Source of the DNA: Pseudodesulfovibrio tunisiensis
Lineage (GTDB): Bacteria; Desulfobacterota; Desulfovibrionia; Desulfovibrionales; Desulfovibrionaceae
Length of the DNA: 64,000 bases
Reading direction: 5' to 3'
Assembly (NCBI RefSeq): GCF_022809775.1
Contig: NZ_CP094380.1
Location: 3,323,501 to 3,387,500 of the forward strand
The notes below the pieces were generated by a model. It searched no databases. It saw only the letters and a list, made by a program, of their open reading frames with translations, and was not told the DNA's origin. A program made the translations under genes and the position numbers. Shown one piece after another: positions 10,482-19,156 of this stretch. Position 1 is the first letter of the stretch. The number at the start of each line of letters is the position of its first letter.

Positions 10482-10928
10482 GTGAAGCGTCATTTCGTGA
10501 TTCCGATTCTGCTCGTGCTTTGTCTGGCAGGTTCGACCGTGCTGGCTGGGGAGGATGCGTCCATTCCGTGGGGAGAACCCGTTTCCGTGCTCGACGGGCA
10601 CGAATTTTCCCACAACAGTGGTGACATCAGGTTCTACAGGGTGAACGAAACCTGTCCCTGTCCCGTTGCCCGATTGGAGAAGACGGAAGTCATCTACGGA
10701 TATCGGGACAACAAACTGGCCGTGCGGCTGGTCGAGATCAGGAAGGCCCGCGACTTTCGAAAGGTGCTCGGCGTGCTGACCGAGACCTATGGCATCCCGT
10801 CCTACAAGGAAGAGGAGGGCTGGGAGAATTACCGCTGGGAAACCGATGATCTCAAGGTCAAGCTCAAGAGCCAGCGCATTTCCGGTCGAATGAAGATCGG
10901 CATGTATTACAAACCGCTGCTTCCGTAG
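10482..10928 (+). CDS. Secreted hypothetical protein
   Basis: A 148-residue protein. The GTG at 10482 is chosen because AAGGAGGG precedes it and a clean signal peptide then starts the protein (KRHFVIPILLVLCLAGSTVLAG, cleavage probably after LAG). The mature part is about 125 residues and contains a CPCP motif and a charged C-terminal half (TETYGIPSYKEEEGWENYRW). No family recognised. It is encoded just ahead of the phosphotransferase gene in the same direction (31-base gap). Periplasmic location inferred. Confidence 0.62.
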   Translation: MKRHFVIPILLVLCLAGSTVLAGEDASIPWGEPVSVLDGHEFSHNSGDIRFYRVNETCPCPVARLEKTEVIYGYRDNKLAVRLVEIRKARDFRKVLGVLTETYGIPSYKEEEGWENYRWETDDLKVKLKSQRISGRMKIGMYYKPLLP

Positions 10929-10959
10929 TGGCAGCCTGAAAGGGGAAACGGATATTTCC

Positions 10960-11904
10960 ATGCACGAGAAACTGGCGTTGTGGGGACTGGTGCCGGTGCG
11001 GCCCAGACCGGACCTGAATCTGCCGGGCAGCCCGGAACGCTGCGTGAAGCGCGTTGCCGTCGAGGACCACAAGGGGCGCGTCTGGATGCTGGAGCGTCTG
11101 CATGCGACCCAGCCCGAACGCCGTCAGCGCATTGGCGCACTGCTTGATCACCTTGTGCAGGCCGGGGTTTCGGTTCCCGCGTACCGTGCACTGCCCGGGG
11201 GTGCATACGTTACCGAGGCCGACGGTTTTCACTGGCAGATTTCCCCGTATGTGGCCGGGACTCCATTGCCCCAGCCCGATTATGTGGATCACGCCGAACG
11301 CGGCGAGGCGCTCGGTCGATTTCTGGCCGATCTTGATTGTGCCGTGCGCGATTTCCCGGAGTATGCGCCTGAACCGGACATGGCCCTGCACGCCTTTGTC
11401 GATGAACTCATGGCGGGACTCCGGCGCAGACATCCGGATGTGCACGAGGCGCTTGCCGGCCCACGTCAAGTTCTGGAACCGTTGCTTTCGACGTGGAGCG
11501 ATCTGCCGTCGGCCGTGCGGCACGGGGATTTTCATCCCCTGAACGTGATCTGGCAGGATCGGACTGTTGCCGCTGTCGTGGATTGGGAATTTTCCGGGGT
11601 GCGTCCCCGGCTCTACGATCTGGCCAATTGTCTCGGGTGCGTCGGCATCGAGGACCCGGATGCGTTCGCCAACGGTCTGGCCCCGGCCATGCTGCGCGTT
11701 CTGCGCGATCGGGATTGTCTGGACCCGGCGAGTCTGGAATTGCTGCCGCATCTCATCCTCGGTCTGCGGTTCGCATGGATGGCCGAATGGCTGCGCCGCC
11801 GGGATGGCGAAATGGTGAACCTCGAAATTCAGTACATGCGATTGCTCGCCGACAACCGTGTCGGACTGGGACGGCTGTTGCGACACGTGCTGGAAACAGG
11901 GTAG
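10960..11904 (+). CDS. APH/homoserine-kinase-type phosphotransferase
   Basis: A 314-residue aminoglycoside-phosphotransferase-fold kinase. The catalytic loop is present (H188-G-D190-FHPLN195), as is the Mg-binding VVDWEFSG (D208) followed by YDLANCLG. Members phosphorylate small molecules such as homoserine, choline, hydroxylysine or sugars; the substrate cannot be read here. It is the last host gene before the intergenic repeat and the Tn7-like element. Before that insertion it would have faced glmS convergently. Confidence 0.8.
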   Translation: MHEKLALWGLVPVRPRPDLNLPGSPERCVKRVAVEDHKGRVWMLERLHATQPERRQRIGALLDHLVQAGVSVPAYRALPGGAYVTEADGFHWQISPYVAGTPLPQPDYVDHAERGEALGRFLADLDCAVRDFPEYAPEPDMALHAFVDELMAGLRRRHPDVHEALAGPRQVLEPLLSTWSDLPSAVRHGDFHPLNVIWQDRTVAAVVDWEFSGVRPRLYDLANCLGCVGIEDPDAFANGLAPAMLRVLRDRDCLDPASLELLPHLILGLRFAWMAEWLRRRDGEMVNLEIQYMRLLADNRVGLGRLLRHVLETG

Positions 11905-12257
11905 GCCTTTGGCGACCCTCCCGGGGGGCTGGGCCCTGCCCAGACCCGCCAAGGAGCAAGGCCCCTTGGAGCTCCATATGTTTCGGGAAATTGAAGAGGC
12001 CGGATACATGCCCTGTCGGGACATGCATCCGGCCTCTTCAATTTCCTGAAACGGGGAGGTCCGAAAGAGAAAACTTTTTTCGTTTCCCCCGAGTTGTATT
12101 CTTCGGTAGCAGAATGTTTCGCTTTTCTGCATTTCCCTACGCCGCCATACGAGCCGGACAGGCTCCCTCATCCTTCACAGGCGGCGTAGTGCCAAAAAGT
12201 TTCGGAGAGTCCAGAGAACCTCTTTTCAAAGGGTTCTCTGGTCGCCGAAGGCATTTT
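11904..12257. repeat. Structured intergenic repeat, copy A (three hairpins)
   Basis: This noncoding stretch holds, in order: a ~70-bp GC-rich block (11904-11975) repeated in inverted orientation at 59015-59087; a large hairpin with 31-base arms (11980-12010 and 12022-12052, two mismatches, 11-base loop); a hairpin with 9-bp stems TACGCCGCC/GGCGGCGTA (12138-12188); and a hairpin with 10-bp stems CCAGAGAACC/GGTTCTCTGG (12211-12241). The same elements occur in the same order at 58735-59087. It lay between two convergent genes before the transposon arrived, so bidirectional termination is the simplest role. Confidence 0.85.
12253..12257. repeat. Target-site duplication, left copy (ATTTT)
   Basis: The five bases immediately outside the left transposon end, identical to 30498-30502 outside the right end. 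A 5-bp duplication is the Tn7 hallmark. Confidence 0.93.
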
Positions 12258-12404
12258 TGTGGGAGGACAATAAAGTTGTTTACTGGAGTAACCAAAATTC
12301 ATCATTTCCCGTGGTCACAACCCAAGGCTTAAACAATAAAGTTGTTAACTGGGTGGTGCTCTCATTTTTCTTTTGGCATTTTTTGAACAATAAAGTTGTT
12401 AACC
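12258..12404. repeat. Left transposon end with three spaced TnsB-binding sites
   Basis: Terminal TGTGGGAGG is followed by three direct copies of ACAATAAAGTTGTTwAC at 12267-12284, 12333-12350 and 12387-12404. They are 66 and 54 bases apart. Wide spacing of three sites at the left end is the Tn7L arrangement. The remaining ~150 bases up to the operator-like repeat contain no gene that I can support. Confidence 0.93.
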
Positions 12405-12558
12405 GACGACTGGGCTGGGATAGCTGACACCGTGTTTGAAAAAAGCCTGCCCCGCTTTGGATGCACACACTGTTCAGGTATCTTATTCAAAAAATTGAAT
12501 TCAGCGCCTTTTCCCCGCCTCTGTTTCTTGACGGTTGAAAGGGCTTGATGTAGTCAAT

Positions 12559-12584
12559 GTGGAAGTGAAATAAATAACTTCCAC
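12559..12584. promoter_or_regulatory. Operator-like inverted repeat upstream of dndB
   Basis: Perfect 8-bp arms GTGGAAGT and ACTTCCAC separated by exactly 10 bases, ending 36 bases before the dndB GTG. DndB proteins are known to regulate their own operons; binding here is inference. Confidence 0.5.
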
Positions 12585-12620
12585 CGCAGTTTTTACAAAT
12601 TCCAATGAAGTGAGGTTTTT

Positions 12621-13721
12621 GTGTCTTCCAATCATCCAACAGACTTATATGAGCGTCGTTTTGCAGCGGTGAAAGGGGTTCAGGCTGGACGAGAGTATTA
12701 CCTTGCCAATTGCCCGTTTTACCTCTTGCCTGAAATATTTAATGAAATTGACAATGACGACATCCCCCCAGCGGAGAGAGCTCAGCGAGTTCTTAACAAG
12801 ACACGTGTCAAATCGATAAAAAAATATCTTCTATCCAACACCGATAGTTATGTCTTTTCTGCAGTTACAGTTTCGATTGACGGCGATGTCACTTTCGAAA
12901 AGGCGGAGGGGTCTCCCAATGTTGGATCACTGTTGATTAGGGACCGTGCTAGATACCTTATCAATGATGGTCAACACAGAATCTCTGCGATCATTGAGTC
13001 TCTAAAAGAGCAGCGAAGCAACGAGTATGAACTCCTACCGATTATTTTTTTCAATGATCCTGGTCTCAAGATGAGTCAGCAAATCTTTACTGACTTGAAC
13101 CGCTATACACTCAAGCCAGCTCAATCCCTGAGCATCCTTTATGACACTCGCGATCCGTACGCAGAGATAATAAGATCTGTTGCTGTGGATGTCTCTTTCT
13201 TTAAAGATTTCACAGAATTTGAAAAAACGACGATTTCCAATCGCTCGGTTAATCTAGTCACATTAAACGGCATCTACAACGCGACTAAAATATTATTGGG
13301 GAAAGAGCTTGATGATGTAGACGGAAGTACAGCATATGCATGCGAATTCTGGGAAAAACTTGGCAACAACTTAGATGAATGGAGGCGATTTCGAAAAGGC
13401 GAATTGGCTTCAAGTACGCTGAGGCAAAAATATCTGAGTGGCCACAATATTTTCTTAAATACAGCCGCAGCTGTCACTAATGCTGGGTTAAACGCCGGCG
13501 TTGGTCTTGATGACGCTATTTCCGTCATCGCGAATGCGAATTGGAAACGGGACAATCAGCTGTGGGAAGGGCGAGCATTGAACAACGGCAAGATTACGAA
13601 GTCAAACATCAGCTTTATCCTTACTACGAATGTACTGAAAACGCAGTTGGGCATTGAACTGAATGAAAAAGAAATCGCTGCTGAAGAAAAGTTCAACTTA
13701 AATCAAAGGCAGTTGGGATAG
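12621..13721 (+). CDS. dndB: DndB, DGQHR-domain regulator of DNA phosphorothioation
   Basis: A 366-residue protein with the diagnostic DGQHR motif (residues 116-120, in RYLINDGQHRISAI). It also has the downstream QIFTDLNRYTLKPAQSLS segment of the DndB/DGQHR family. In characterised systems DndB is non-essential for modification and acts as a transcriptional repressor of the dnd operon. GTG start with GAGG seven bases before it. It is followed after one base by dndC, so B-C-D-E form one operon. The AT-rich composition differs sharply from the host flank. Confidence 0.9.
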   Translation: MSSNHPTDLYERRFAAVKGVQAGREYYLANCPFYLLPEIFNEIDNDDIPPAERAQRVLNKTRVKSIKKYLLSNTDSYVFSAVTVSIDGDVTFEKAEGSPNVGSLLIRDRARYLINDGQHRISAIIESLKEQRSNEYELLPIIFFNDPGLKMSQQIFTDLNRYTLKPAQSLSILYDTRDPYAEIIRSVAVDVSFFKDFTEFEKTTISNRSVNLVTLNGIYNATKILLGKELDDVDGSTAYACEFWEKLGNNLDEWRRFRKGELASSTLRQKYLSGHNIFLNTAAAVTNAGLNAGVGLDDAISVIANANWKRDNQLWEGRALNNGKITKSNISFILTTNVLKTQLGIELNEKEIAAEEKFNLNQRQLG

Positions 13722-13722
13722 T

Positions 13723-15132
13723 ATGGATAATATATACGCAAATCGTCCATTAGCAGACATCTATGCTGAAATCCAAGAGCGATATAGAGCGGACAGTTGG
13801 CCCTGGATACTTGGATATAGCGGCGGCAAGGATTCCACCGTGTTGGTTCAACTGGTGTGGAGTGCTTTAGCAAAGCTAAGTTCTGAGGAGCTGTTTAAGC
13901 CCGTATATATTTTGTCGTCCGACACCTTGGTTGAGATTCCTAAAGTTATAAACCACATAGATTTAAATCTCGCCAAGATGTCGGAAGGCGCGACCAAGCA
14001 AAACCTTCCTTTCAATCCGATCAAGGTTTTTCCAGATGTCAGCGACACCTTTTGGGTCAACCTTTTGGGGAAAGGCTACCCAGCCCCTACCAACAACTTC
14101 AGGTGGTGCACTGATCGGCTTAAAATCGATCCGACATCAGAGTTTATCCGTTCCCAAGCTTTTGACTCATCAGGTGCGATACTGTTGCTTGGCTCCCGCA
14201 AAAGCGAAAGCACTGCCAGAAAAAAAAGGATCGAAAGCCACAAGATTTCAGGAAAGATGTACAACCCTCATCCTGAAATTCCAACTGCCCATGTGTATAC
14301 ATTGATTGAGGATTGGGAAACAGAAGAAGTCTGGGACTACCTGCTTGATAACCCATCCCCTTGGGGCGCGGACAACAAAGAGCTCGTTTACATGTACAAA
14401 AATGCGAGTGACGGAGAGTGTCCGCTCATTCTGGACATCAAGGCTCCTAGCTGTGGCAAAAGTCGTTTTGGCTGTTGGTGTTGCACGGTAGTAAAAAAGG
14501 AGAAAGCTTTGTCCTCCCTGATTAAACACGGGGAGAAATGGCTTGCCCCTCTTCAGAACCTTAGAGAAACCCTACTTTTTACACAGATTCCAGATAACAA
14601 AAAACTATTCCGGGAGCATGTTAAACGAAACGGCCAATCGCTCTTCATTCGAGGCAAACTGGAAGAAGAGGGAATCAAAGAACTTGCGCGTGGTCCGTAT
14701 ACAATGGACTTCAGAAAAGACTTCTTACGCTCTCTTCTCCAGACGGAAAGGGAGATAAATGAAAACAATCCCTATCCGGATTCAGAATATATTTATCTCA
14801 TTGAAGAAAGAGAACTACATGAGATTCAGCGCCTGTGGAAAGAGGAAAAGAATGACTGGGAAAGCAGTGTTTACGCCATATACGAAGAAGTAAATGGGAA
14901 AACGATCGACAACGGCATCGATGAGATCGGCTTTCTCACCAAAGAAGACAAAACTGCTGTCCAACAGATTTGCGAAGAGGAAAGTTTCCCAGCAGAATTG
15001 GCAATGGAGCTACTAACCACTGCTCAATACCACCAAGGCCTACGGTCCAAAGTTCGACTCAAGAACAAGGTGGCAAAGTCCTTCAAGAAAGAGTGGCGTA
15101 CAGAATCAGAAATATATCGGGATCTCGAATGA
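13723..15132 (+). CDS. dndC: DndC, PAPS-reductase-like ATP pyrophosphatase/Fe-S protein
   Basis: A 469-residue protein with the PP-loop SGGKDST (residues 33-39) of the PAPS-reductase superfamily. Cysteines C233, C244, C251, C253 and C254 are candidate iron-sulfur ligands (APSCGKSRFGCWCCTVVKKEK). DndC is thought to activate the DNA backbone by adenylation using ATP before sulfur replaces a non-bridging oxygen. Sulfur normally comes from DndA or a host IscS-type cysteine desulfurase; no dndA is encoded here, so a chromosomal desulfurase must serve. Its stop overlaps the dndD start in ATGA. Confidence 0.93.
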   Translation: MDNIYANRPLADIYAEIQERYRADSWPWILGYSGGKDSTVLVQLVWSALAKLSSEELFKPVYILSSDTLVEIPKVINHIDLNLAKMSEGATKQNLPFNPIKVFPDVSDTFWVNLLGKGYPAPTNNFRWCTDRLKIDPTSEFIRSQAFDSSGAILLLGSRKSESTARKKRIESHKISGKMYNPHPEIPTAHVYTLIEDWETEEVWDYLLDNPSPWGADNKELVYMYKNASDGECPLILDIKAPSCGKSRFGCWCCTVVKKEKALSSLIKHGEKWLAPLQNLRETLLFTQIPDNKKLFREHVKRNGQSLFIRGKLEEEGIKELARGPYTMDFRKDFLRSLLQTEREINENNPYPDSEYIYLIEERELHEIQRLWKEEKNDWESSVYAIYEEVNGKTIDNGIDEIGFLTKEDKTAVQQICEEESFPAELAMELLTTAQYHQGLRSKVRLKNKVAKSFKKEWRTESEIYRDLE

Positions 15133-17129
15133 TACTTAACAGAATCTCAATTACAAATATTACTTCTTTCAAGGGTGAGCACGTTCTCAGCTTTGAACAC
15201 ACTCCGCAACGTTCAATTTCAGTCATAAGTGGGAACAATGGTGCAGGTAAAACTAGCCTTCTGCAAGCCATGAAAATTAACTTATATGGTCAGTTTTTGT
15301 TCAATAACAATAAGAAGAAATACTTAGAGTATGTTGATGGCTTCATTCGCAGCGGTGAGGCTTTCGCATCAATAGAAATGGAGTTTCGACAACGTACTCT
15401 CGCTGGTAATGAAGACTTTACTGTTAGAAGAAGTTGGCAGAGAGATAATGGGAAGATTAAAGAGACGTTGTTGATCTTGAAAGACAATGAGAAGTACCAG
15501 GATGTGACCCCTAAGTTTTATCAAGAGTTCATTTTTAGCATTGTACCGCTAGGTATGATGGAGTTGTTCTTCTTTGATGGTGAAAAAATTAATAATCTTG
15601 GCGAGTCGTTACGGTCTGGAGAAATCAGCAATGCTGTAAAGAAACTGATCGGATTGAGTGCGGTGAGCGGGTTAGAAGAAGCAATCGGTAGATATCAGCA
15701 TGATAGCCTGAAGAATAAAAAGGATTATCAAGCAATTCTAAAAGCTCAACAGGCGTTAAAAGAGGAGAAGGCCGAGTATCATAAAGAAGGAGAGTTGCTT
15801 CACCTTAGGTTCGCCGAATTGAATGAGGCAATCAAAAGGGATCGGAAGAAGCTTGGGAACTCTGAGGTTACCTTCTATGAAACTGGGGGCAATTTGGCGT
15901 CTTCACATGGGGCTTTGCAGGCTCGGAAAACTCAACTTGAAAAACAGTTGGAAGAAGATTGTGTAAAAATTAAAGAATTGTCCCAGAGCTATCTACCTCT
16001 TTGCGTACTGTCTGACGAGTTAGAAGAATTAGCTGATCAGTTAGTGTCGGAAAGAGAGGATGCAGCGACACGTATTGTTCAGGAATTTGCTAAAGAGCGT
16101 GCCGCACTTGTTGAGAAAGCGCTATCGGAAGAAGGCGTGCCGGAAAGGGTTCGGCAATTTGCACTAAAGGCTCTTGAAGTTACCGAAGAACCTACTTCCA
16201 AGCCTATCCATAATATCTCAGCCACTCAGACAGATGAGATTCTTTCAGCAATTGGGAAAGCTCAAGATGTGATTCGACCTCAAGCTTTGGATGTATTTGC
16301 TTCGATAAATAACGCCCAGAAAGAATTGGCAGCAATCGATTCTGCAATCGAAAAGGTGCCTGATGAGGCTGCATTGGCACACACTTTATCCGAAATGCGA
16401 AAATTAAATCTCAAGCTTTCAACTCAAGAGGCGCAACTTGAAGAGGTTGTTCAGCGAAAGAGGCGCGTAGAAGGTGATATAAGCGCGATCGACAACAAGT
16501 TACTACAACTGGCTAAGCAGCTTGAAAAGCGTAGCTCTGAAAGTAAATCTGAGGAGCTCGTAAAGCGATTCCCTCGAGTATTGGCTAGGATAAAAGAAGA
16601 TCTTTTTGAGCGCAGGTTGCAAAGCCTTCAGCGATTGACTTTGCATAATATCAGAAGGCTATTTAGGAAGGATCAACTTATTCATGATGTTAAGATCTCA
16701 AATGATTTCTCTGTTGAACTATTAGGGTCTGCAGGATCTTGCATTGATTTAAAACGCCTTTCCGCAGGGGAACAGCAGATGTTGGCCACCGCAATACAAT
16801 GGGCTTTAGCTTCTGTTGCGAGCGGCAATATCCCCACTATTATTGACACCCCTTTGGCCCGTTTGGATAGTTATCACCGTCGAAGTCTAGTCCAAAACTA
16901 TTATCCCGCAATTGAGCAGCTGATCCTCCTTTCAACTGATGAGGAAATTGATTCTGAGTTGCTAGCAGATCTCAGTCCCAAAGTTTCAAAAGTCTATGCA
17001 CTTCAGCATGACAAAACTAACGGGTGTACTGAAATAGTTCGGGTAGAAACAGAGAAAGGCGCTCAGCGCAGCTTAGGCACAAGTTATGAAATTTACACGA
17101 ATCAGACTTCCGAAGCAGACAACGAATAG
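15129..17129 (+). CDS. dndD: DndD, SMC/RecN-like ATPase of the phosphorothioation complex
   Basis: A 666-residue SMC-like ATPase. Walker A GNNGAGKTS is at residues 35-43, a long central coiled-coil region is rich in Glu/Lys/Leu, the ABC signature appears in LSAGEQQMLATAIQWAL, and Walker B in IPTIIDTPLARLD. DndD hydrolyses ATP, probably to open or scan DNA for the C-D-E complex. The start at 15129 overlaps dndC by four bases and begins with the canonical MILNRISITNITSFKG. Its 3' end overlaps dndE by 44 bases. Confidence 0.93.
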   Translation: MILNRISITNITSFKGEHVLSFEHTPQRSISVISGNNGAGKTSLLQAMKINLYGQFLFNNNKKKYLEYVDGFIRSGEAFASIEMEFRQRTLAGNEDFTVRRSWQRDNGKIKETLLILKDNEKYQDVTPKFYQEFIFSIVPLGMMELFFFDGEKINNLGESLRSGEISNAVKKLIGLSAVSGLEEAIGRYQHDSLKNKKDYQAILKAQQALKEEKAEYHKEGELLHLRFAELNEAIKRDRKKLGNSEVTFYETGGNLASSHGALQARKTQLEKQLEEDCVKIKELSQSYLPLCVLSDELEELADQLVSEREDAATRIVQEFAKERAALVEKALSEEGVPERVRQFALKALEVTEEPTSKPIHNISATQTDEILSAIGKAQDVIRPQALDVFASINNAQKELAAIDSAIEKVPDEAALAHTLSEMRKLNLKLSTQEAQLEEVVQRKRRVEGDISAIDNKLLQLAKQLEKRSSESKSEELVKRFPRVLARIKEDLFERRLQSLQRLTLHNIRRLFRKDQLIHDVKISNDFSVELLGSAGSCIDLKRLSAGEQQMLATAIQWALASVASGNIPTIIDTPLARLDSYHRRSLVQNYYPAIEQLILLSTDEEIDSELLADLSPKVSKVYALQHDKTNGCTEIVRVETEKGAQRSLGTSYEIYTNQTSEADNE

Positions 17130-17460
17130 ACTGACGAACTTAAAAGGCAAGACCGGACTCAATCCGAACGTGTTGATGAGATACGGTGTTCTTCTATCTC
17201 TAAAGGACAAATCTGACCCAATCTATGAAGATCAAGTCTGCGATGGCATGGAACTTCACAGGTCAGTGCTCCTTGGCGATTTAGATCAAATCATTTGTGC
17301 CCTAACCATGCAGCGGCATACACAAAGTGACCAATACCCTGATGCATATACATGCTTTAGGGCTCACCTTTACCGTGGTGTAGACATTCTTTTTGCCAAA
17401 GTGAAGCAGCTCGCAGACATTGCGGATTTGTTGGATGATGACCAAACTCTTAGGGTTTAA
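17086..17460 (+). CDS. dndE: DndE, DNA-binding subunit of the phosphorothioation complex
   Basis: A 124-residue basic protein in the DndE position and size range. It opens with the typical short Lys/Arg-rich helix-strand segment (MKFTRIRLPKQTTNRL) and contains a helix rich in basic residues (AHLYRGVDILFAKVKQLADI). DndE binds DNA and is required for modification. It overlaps dndD by 44 bases. Its last 11 bases overlap the 3' end of the convergent receiver-like gene, so antisense contact between the two transcripts is expected. No dndF, G or H follows. Confidence 0.87.
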   Translation: MKFTRIRLPKQTTNRLTNLKGKTGLNPNVLMRYGVLLSLKDKSDPIYEDQVCDGMELHRSVLLGDLDQIICALTMQRHTQSDQYPDAYTCFRAHLYRGVDILFAKVKQLADIADLLDDDQTLRV

Positions 17461-19150
17461 AATTAGTAGCCCCCAACCTCGAATTATAGTTTCCAAATTT
17501 TTGCATCAAGTCTGTAAAGGATGAGTCCTTAAGCCTCAGCACAGGCTCGTAGCCCTCTTCCTTTTTCTTTATCACTCTTGTCAAACAAAAATCTAAAACG
17601 GTGTATCTGCCTTGATAGAGAACTGGAGGAGTTTTCCAAATACGGGCTTTTGCAGGGCTGTTGTAGTTGTTTCTAGCCCTTTTAAGGCTTCCTTTGTGAT
17701 TATGGAACTCTCCTTCTAAAAAGAGTCTACCATCATTTTTTGAGTTTGCGACATCACAAGGTGGTGTGATGTCAATGTATATTTCTTTTTGCTTTCCATT
17801 CTTATAAATGACCCCAGGCAGTTGGGTGACATCCCTCGTCACAATATCAAAGACTTCAAGAAAGTTTAGCTCTGCGATTATTGCATCGTAGACTTTTACA
17901 TCTGTGTCTTCTTGTTCTGCGGCCTGTTTTACTGCTGAATCAAGAGCCTCATGGTGCTCCTTTTCAAGCTCCACTTTGCAGCTGGACAATTGCTTGAGAA
18001 ATGCCTTGTGAAGATCATTAATTGAAGGGCTAGTGTCTTCTTCGCTGTTTAGGTGATCAACTCCATTTAAAAAGATCCCATCAATATCCCTTGATCTAAA
18101 ATGGCTACTTAATTTATCGTAAAGGATATGGGAGATGTAGCAAAAAGAATACCTGGCAAGGAGCCCAGGAAGAGCCTCGTCGTCAGACCTTGGAAAACCA
18201 AAATGCATATATGTTGCATGCTTTATCAAATCCAAAAAAGATGATTCAATTTCATGTAATTTTTCACTTTCCGCTAGGCGTTCCGCCATCCTTTGCATGA
18301 AGTGATATGTTTCGGTCGAAGAAGATTGTACGCCCGTTTCCCAGCACGCAAAATACTTTGCCATCTTATCGGTTGTGAGCTTTTCATTGATTTCTTGAAA
18401 TAGGGTTTTACAATCGCACTTTTGTGGACCGCAATACTTTGTTTTCTCACTATCAACGATAAAAAGTGGCTTTGGTTTATCATTGCCAAATTTCGGACTA
18501 TAAAATGAATTCTTCATGTATTGAAGGATCTTCATTTCTTCGCCATTATCCTCAATTGGGTTTTCTGGCTCCTTAGACCAAAGAACTATCCCATATGGAG
18601 TGCAGTCCTTATTAACTGCATTTTTAACCCTAGTGACGGCGTTGCTCGCGTGTATTTTGGGCTCAGGGATTTCTTCAAAGCCAAGATCAATATCTAAAAA
18701 AATTAAATCGTAATTATTGAAGATGTCTTCAGTAAGCTCTTTAACCCGAGTGTAGGAAAGCTCTTCGCTCACAGCTTTAATTTTATCTCTACGAATCAAG
18801 GCGTTAAGAGCCTTAGTGGCAAACTCAAGATCTTCTGTGTTTCTTACATCCAAGCTGTCCAGAATACCATCAACGCTAACTTGACCGTCTGTTAGAATGC
18901 TCTCTAGGTATTCTTTATATTCTTCTTCATCTTCATGATTTTCTTCAAGAATTGAGTCAAAGTCTTGAGCGACAACCCCTTCCGCTACACTTTTGCTAAG
19001 AAAATTAGCTTTTTGAGGGTTTGGATTGTAGTAGCTCACAGATATGCCATGTTGGACTAATTCACTGTATAAATTCTTAACCTCTTCCCATTCATCATCA
19101 ATAATTAGTGCGGAACGAACCCAGTCCGTAATATCAATATTTTCCATCAC
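17450..19150 (-). CDS. Receiver-like protein with a large insertion and unknown C-terminal domain
   Basis: 566 residues. The N-terminus resembles a response-regulator receiver: an acidic pair after a beta strand (SALIIDDEW, D18-D19) and a strand ending in Asp (YDLIFLDIDLGFEE, D153/D155). S192-K193 in IVLWSKEPE could be the switch Lys. About 100 acidic, helical residues separate these motifs, so this would be a receiver with a large insertion between beta-1 and beta-3. The last ~350 residues match no family I recognise; a conserved-looking IDITPPCDVAN segment lies near residue 460. It follows the kinase-like gene after six bases, so they are co-transcribed and likely partners. The C-terminus is the effector candidate. 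Confidence 0.65.
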   Translation of the reverse strand: MMENIDITDWVRSALIIDDEWEEVKNLYSELVQHGISVSYYNPNPQKANFLSKSVAEGVVAQDFDSILEENHEDEEEYKEYLESILTDGQVSVDGILDSLDVRNTEDLEFATKALNALIRRDKIKAVSEELSYTRVKELTEDIFNNYDLIFLDIDLGFEEIPEPKIHASNAVTRVKNAVNKDCTPYGIVLWSKEPENPIEDNGEEMKILQYMKNSFYSPKFGNDKPKPLFIVDSEKTKYCGPQKCDCKTLFQEINEKLTTDKMAKYFACWETGVQSSSTETYHFMQRMAERLAESEKLHEIESSFLDLIKHATYMHFGFPRSDDEALPGLLARYSFCYISHILYDKLSSHFRSRDIDGIFLNGVDHLNSEEDTSPSINDLHKAFLKQLSSCKVELEKEHHEALDSAVKQAAEQEDTDVKVYDAIIAELNFLEVFDIVTRDVTQLPGVIYKNGKQKEIYIDITPPCDVANSKNDGRLFLEGEFHNHKGSLKRARNNYNSPAKARIWKTPPVLYQGRYTVLDFCLTRVIKKKEEGYEPVLRLKDSSFTDLMQKFGNYNSRLGATNFKP

Positions 19151-19156
19151 AGAGAC

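Noticed and set aside
11493..12332. A long plus-strand open frame running from the phosphotransferase gene through the repeat and into the transposon end.
   Set aside because: It overlaps a confident gene in another frame, crosses three hairpins and the transposon junction, and its translation has no recognisable domain; it is a chance frame in GC-rich DNA.
12621..17460. The dnd cluster as a full DndABCDE-FGH restriction-modification system.
   Set aside because: dndA, dndF, dndG and dndH are not in the element; only BCDE are present, so restriction can be proposed only via the neighbouring cassette.
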